DNA of 64,000 nucleotides from Pezicula radicicola. Its lineage: Eukaryota; Ascomycota; Leotiomycetes; Helotiales; Dermateaceae. Numbering within the stretch: the first letter of the stretch is position 1; the number at the start of each line of letters is the position of its first letter. The notes beneath the pieces were generated by a model. That model searched no databases and had not been told where the DNA came from. It saw only the letters and a program-made list of their open reading frames with translations. Location: positions 2,039,694 through 2,103,693 of the forward strand of contig PDUO01000001.1 in assembly GCA_003008705.1 (NCBI GenBank), read 5' to 3'. Shown here in pieces: positions 60,880-64,000 of the stretch. The position numbers and the translations under genes are program-made.

Positions 60880-60975
60880 CGCTGCATCCTTCGCCTTCGC
60901 GTTGTCCACACCCCACATTTCCGTACTTTCCATCGCTGCATCCTTCGCGTTGTCCACACCCCACATTTCCGTACT
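60880..60975. repeat. Tandem duplication downstream of the regulator gene
   Basis: A unit of about 50 bp containing CATCGCTGCATCCTTCG and CGTTGTCCACACCCCACA is present twice, side by side. A smaller 12-bp duplication (CCAATCTTCTGC) follows at about 61009-61032 and creates QKIGQKIG in the regulator's C-terminus. Confidence 0.75.
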
Positions 60976-60986
60976 TTCCATCCCTC

Positions 60987-62686
60987 CTAATACCTCGATA
61001 AGTTCTGTCCAATCTTCTGCCCAATCTTCTGCACTCTGAGCTCACAGGAATTGAGCATCGGAAGGTGGGTGTCTTGTCTGGCAATGAACGAGACCATTTT
61101 CATGCGTTTCAAAAACCCATTCAGTGCCTGCAGCTGTAAACTTATGAGGACCTTCATAAGATGCACCCAGTCTTTAGGCAGTTTGATCTTGTATTCCCCG
61201 CAAGTTGTTGCCCGGAAAGGAGGCGATACAGCTTCGTAAGAGGGCATTCGCGTAAGTTGAATTCCTGCACCTGCTGGCTCGCGCTGCCCAACCAATGAAG
61301 TGTTCGAAGCCGAGTTTAAGTTTGTCTCGAGACGCTCAAGTTCCGAGACGCAATACTGGCAGAGATTGGTAAGTTTCTCGCAGACCATAGCTAGCAGCAT
61401 CATTCTCTCAGATCGATCGTTGCAATGTCCGCACAGAAGCACCGAGGTAGATTCAAGAAGCGCTTCTTGGTGAATATTCATTATGGTATCGATAGACATC
61501 GGACCATCATCCGAATGGATTTTAGTTTCTATTTCCTCGAGCATGGAGACCGCCGCTTGCAAGCGTTGAAAAGTGGTACTGTTTGCACTCTGAGAAGTCG
61601 ATAAAATCTCGTGTGAAGAGGAAACTGATGAGCTAAGTGACGGGATTGAAGTAGACGAAACAGTCTGGACCGAGTTTCGTCTCACGTATTCAGATTCCAT
61701 GTCGAACATAGGCTCTACTTCGAGACTGGGTGATGATAGGCTTCTGATTCGCATACCATTTTGTTGATCAAGTTGTTGATTGACTGAAAAGTCATGTAAT
61801 GAATCTGTTAAGGGGTCCAAATTGACTACCATGTTATTAGAATCGAATTGAAAAAAGGTGAAGAGTCAGGACTTACATGTGGGATCGTCGGTAATCCTAC
61901 AACTATCAAATGACGTATCAAAATCGAGATTCTGTGGCACCAAGAATTGTGACATGGAGAAATCCGCATCGAAAATCTGGATGTCTTCGTCTGGGATGAA
62001 CCCTGTGCCGACAAAGTGACTCATATCAAAATTATCAGTGGCATCAAAAGTCGTAGGCCAGTCAGGCATATCAATGAGATCAAACTGGTTGGCCAAAGTT
62101 GGATTGGCACTTGATATGAAATGTTCTTCAGTTCCGTAAGAGATTTTATTACTGCTATTGCCGTTATTGCTGTTATTGTATGTATTATCGTTGTTTTCGA
62201 TATTTTCGTTGTTATGAGAGCTGGTTATGGTAACGTTTTTGGGAGATTTTGTAGGTGATGTAGGTGTCTTTTCATTTGTTGGAGATTTTGTTGCCGAAGT
62301 TGAAGAGGACTCATCGGTGGGAGACCAAGTTCTACTCCTACTGATGCTCCCATTACTATTCGTCCGCGATCTCGCTGCACGTCGTTTTGAGCCATCGCTA
62401 AGGTATGTGCAAGTTGCGGATGCTGCTTTGCAACGTGTGCATCCAGTCTTCTGACCACTGCACTTGAGCTATACAGCAAAAATTGTCCATGTCAGCTTAT
62501 ACGCTTCTGGGATGGTGAACATTCGCTTTGAATTTTCAGTGTTGATCGTACCTTTTTTGCACGACATCTTTCACAAGCCAAGTGCTGATTGTCGCCAGTG
62601 CCTCGTCGGGGCGCGCGTTGGCTCGAGACCTGGGTTACATAGCTTCCATTGTTGCCCTGCGGGACATAACGTAGAATACCAAACAT
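60987..62686 (-). CDS. Zn2Cys6 transcription factor with AflR-type regulatory domain
   Basis: Probable pathway-specific activator of the neighbouring cluster. Three exons (62686-62552, 62468-61877 and 61825-60987) join across introns of 83 and 51 nt into 521 residues. The first splice completes the zinc cluster CERCRAKKLKCSGQKTGCTRC plus a sixth Cys, spacing C-x2-C-x6-C-x6-C-x2-C-x6-C, near the N-terminus. A basic linker (KRRAARSRT) and an Asn-rich tract follow. The C-terminal half has the AflR-family signature: LLCGHCNDRSERMMLLAMVC and EKLTNLCQYCVSELERL, then LPKDWVHLMKVLISLQLQAL. The frame is intact, unlike the biosynthetic genes beside it. Start chosen at MFGILRYVPQGN, the first ATG after the long non-coding upstream part. 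Confidence 0.88.
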
Positions 62687-63389
62687 GATTGGGGTTGATG
62701 CAAGCAGAAGATGTTGGAGGTTTTGAAGTTTGAAGATGTAATTTATTTTGACAGAGGAAAGAAAAAAGCAGATGTCAAGTGGCTGGACTCGACGACTTAT
62801 TAGTGGTGACTGGAGCAGGCGCACAACCAGAGTTATATGGAACGGCAAGGTTGCTTCGTGATTTTTGAGTTTTGTCGATGAGGCTGCTGAAGCTTCAGTA
62901 AACATCCTTATCTCTTCAGCTTATCGCAATGGGAAAGGCAAACAGCTCAAAGTCTAATGCACTGCACTCAAACAGAGCCAGGAAGTCAAAGGGAGTTCCA
63001 GAATCCAAGGCAGGACTTATTCCTGCCGCCGCTTTTGGTGATTCATGTGATTGCTTGATACCCACGCGATGTTTCCTAGTGACAAATTTGATCAGCCTCT
63101 GACAGAATTTCACCAGATCCTAAGGGCTTGGTAAACAGAGGGTGCTAAAGGCAGCGCCTGATGGTACTGAGCTCAGTGGCCCGGAGTTTAGCGTACGAAG
63201 CTTCGACCCCAAAAGTCCTGACACTCCGGTTGCAGGAGTACCCTGGTCCAAAAATGACTTGGCACTCACACAAATCAAGGCCGGAATTACTATATTCCTA
63301 TAAAATTTAAGCTATGCAGACTTCTTGTAATCTTGCTCTATTAACACCTCCATCAAGGCTCTGTTTCCATTTCTTGGGCCATTAAACTC
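62687..63389. other. Promoter of the regulator gene and edge of a mobile element
   Basis: No gene recognised. The left part is the regulator's promoter and leader. The right end of the transposon is not visible as a clear terminal repeat. Confidence 0.4.
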
Positions 63390-64000
63390 CTTCTAATCCT
63401 TCCATATATTCATTCCCACCCTCGCAATCAATAATAGCCTTAATATACCGCTTAATTCCGTCTGCCTAACTCCTTGTTCTCTCCATTGGCATGTCTACCC
63501 AGCAGTTTAACCAGTCCTCTCTTAGCTTTGTTTTCGAAGTTAGAGCACCTTTCTTCGTCGTCTGCTTCGTCATCTACCACTAAGTTGGCTTAATCGTATT
63601 CAAATCAGGAGAGTTGCTAGGCCATAATACCTTCTTCAGCTTCCAAAGAGACTATACTTGTTTCTGGTTTTTATGCATATATAGGCCAACTCTATCTTCT
63701 TACACAATGTTCCAGAGTATTTCTCTATATACTACTTTACAACGGGAAGGAATTTATCCTTAAGAATAACTTTTTAATAGTAGTACTAGTTAATCCGTCC
63801 ATTTCCTTTCTTCCGAACCTATGCCCTATTGTCCTTATTATCCTTCCAAATAGGCTTCTTGCCGGGCTTATGTCGAAGTCTAAGACGGCGCATTCTAGTC
63901 TTCAGTTCCTAGCATCAAGGTCTACTTTTGCTGCCTTCTTTTCTTTCATAGTTTTATCCTTCTAGATATAACAAGGCCCCTTCTTATAATACGAAAAACA
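63390..64000 (-). mobile_element. Mutated Tc1/mariner-class (DDE_3) transposase, cut by the window end
   Basis: Read on the minus strand from the window edge: YYKKGPCYI and KEKKAAKVDLDARN, then VLWPSNSPDLNTIKPTW (the third acidic-residue block of Tc1/mariner transposases), then TKKGALTSKTK and GGNEYMEGLEG at the C-terminus. These are the hallmarks of the fungal DDE_3 transposase family. Several in-frame TAG/TGA codons and frame changes are present. Two TAG codons lie right after the DDE motif where the family has Trp, which fits G-to-A mutation. The element is inactive in this copy. The 5' part and one terminal repeat lie beyond the window. Confidence 0.82.

Larger units (their letters stand above)
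58899..60986. promoter_or_regulatory. Region upstream of the HMG-CoA reductase relic
   Basis: Two kilobases without a convincing gene. It contains a cluster of CGG/CCG-type inverted repeats between 59516 and 59785 (listed separately). A diverged 60-bp direct repeat has copies at 59822-59852 and 59882-59912. A tandem duplication lies at about 60880-60975 in the 3' flank of the regulator gene. The hydrophobic frame at 59046-59309 may be a reductase exon. Confidence 0.4.

Overview
The window is nuclear DNA of a filamentous ascomycete. The evidence is the intron style: most introns are 45-115 nt with GTRNGT donors, CTRAY branch sites and YAG acceptors. The gene set also fits: Zn2Cys6 and AflR-type regulators, a DUF7708 protein, a 2EXR protein, fungal Gdb1 and a fungal DDE transposase. 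Long AT-rich gene-poor stretches and several relics with in-frame stops suggest a genome that has undergone repeat-induced mutation. The gene style resembles Leotiomycetes (Helotiales), but that placement is inference. I rebuilt exon structures by hand. For the spliced genes the exon lengths sum to a multiple of three, except where stated.

Layout. 1-3.6 kb: decayed GH3 beta-glucosidase running into an ankyrin relic, then a low-complexity ORF. 4-14.1 kb: core metabolism, with glycogen debranching enzyme (-), NAD glycerol-3-phosphate dehydrogenase (+) and DAHP synthase (-). 14.5-20.1 kb: a head-to-head pair, a DUF7708 protein (-) and an AAA+ ATPase with a DUF7025-like N-terminus (+). 20.1-24.7 kb: AT-rich DNA with an oxidoreductase relic and a 2EXR protein (-). 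24.7-30 kb: cytochrome c1 (+) and a 1094-residue conserved protein of unknown function (-). 31.3-38.9 kb: a lysine-rich protein continuous with an MBD4-like DNA glycosylase (+), then a Ser/Asn-rich protein with half a zinc cluster (+). 40.1-49 kb: an MFS transporter (-), a tRNA-Lys(UUU) interrupted by what looks exactly like a spliceosomal intron, a peroxisomal 4-coumarate-CoA-ligase-like enzyme (-) and the ATP11 F1-ATPase assembly factor (+). 49.6-53.4 kb: a PHD-finger protein with two copies of an unfamiliar ~110-residue repeat (+) and a BTB protein (-). 53.4-54.1 kb: a decayed ~115-bp tandem repeat. 54.9-62.7 kb: wreckage of an isoprenoid-type gene cluster, with a P450 fused by deletion to an HMG-CoA synthase tail, a broken HMG-CoA reductase, and an intact AflR-domain Zn2Cys6 regulator. 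63.4-64 kb: a mutated Tc1/mariner-class transposase.

How the genes relate. The left half is mostly housekeeping: glycogen use, glycerol/redox, aromatic amino acids and respiratory complex III. The right end is a dead secondary-metabolite locus. It supplied its own mevalonate-pathway enzymes and has kept what looks like its pathway regulator. The strongest candidate for something undescribed is the tRNA-Lys gene. Its acceptor 5' strand is separated from its D-arm by a 56-nt insert with GTAAGT, CTAAC and TTTCAG signals. Removing the insert restores a standard cloverleaf with one D-stem mismatch.
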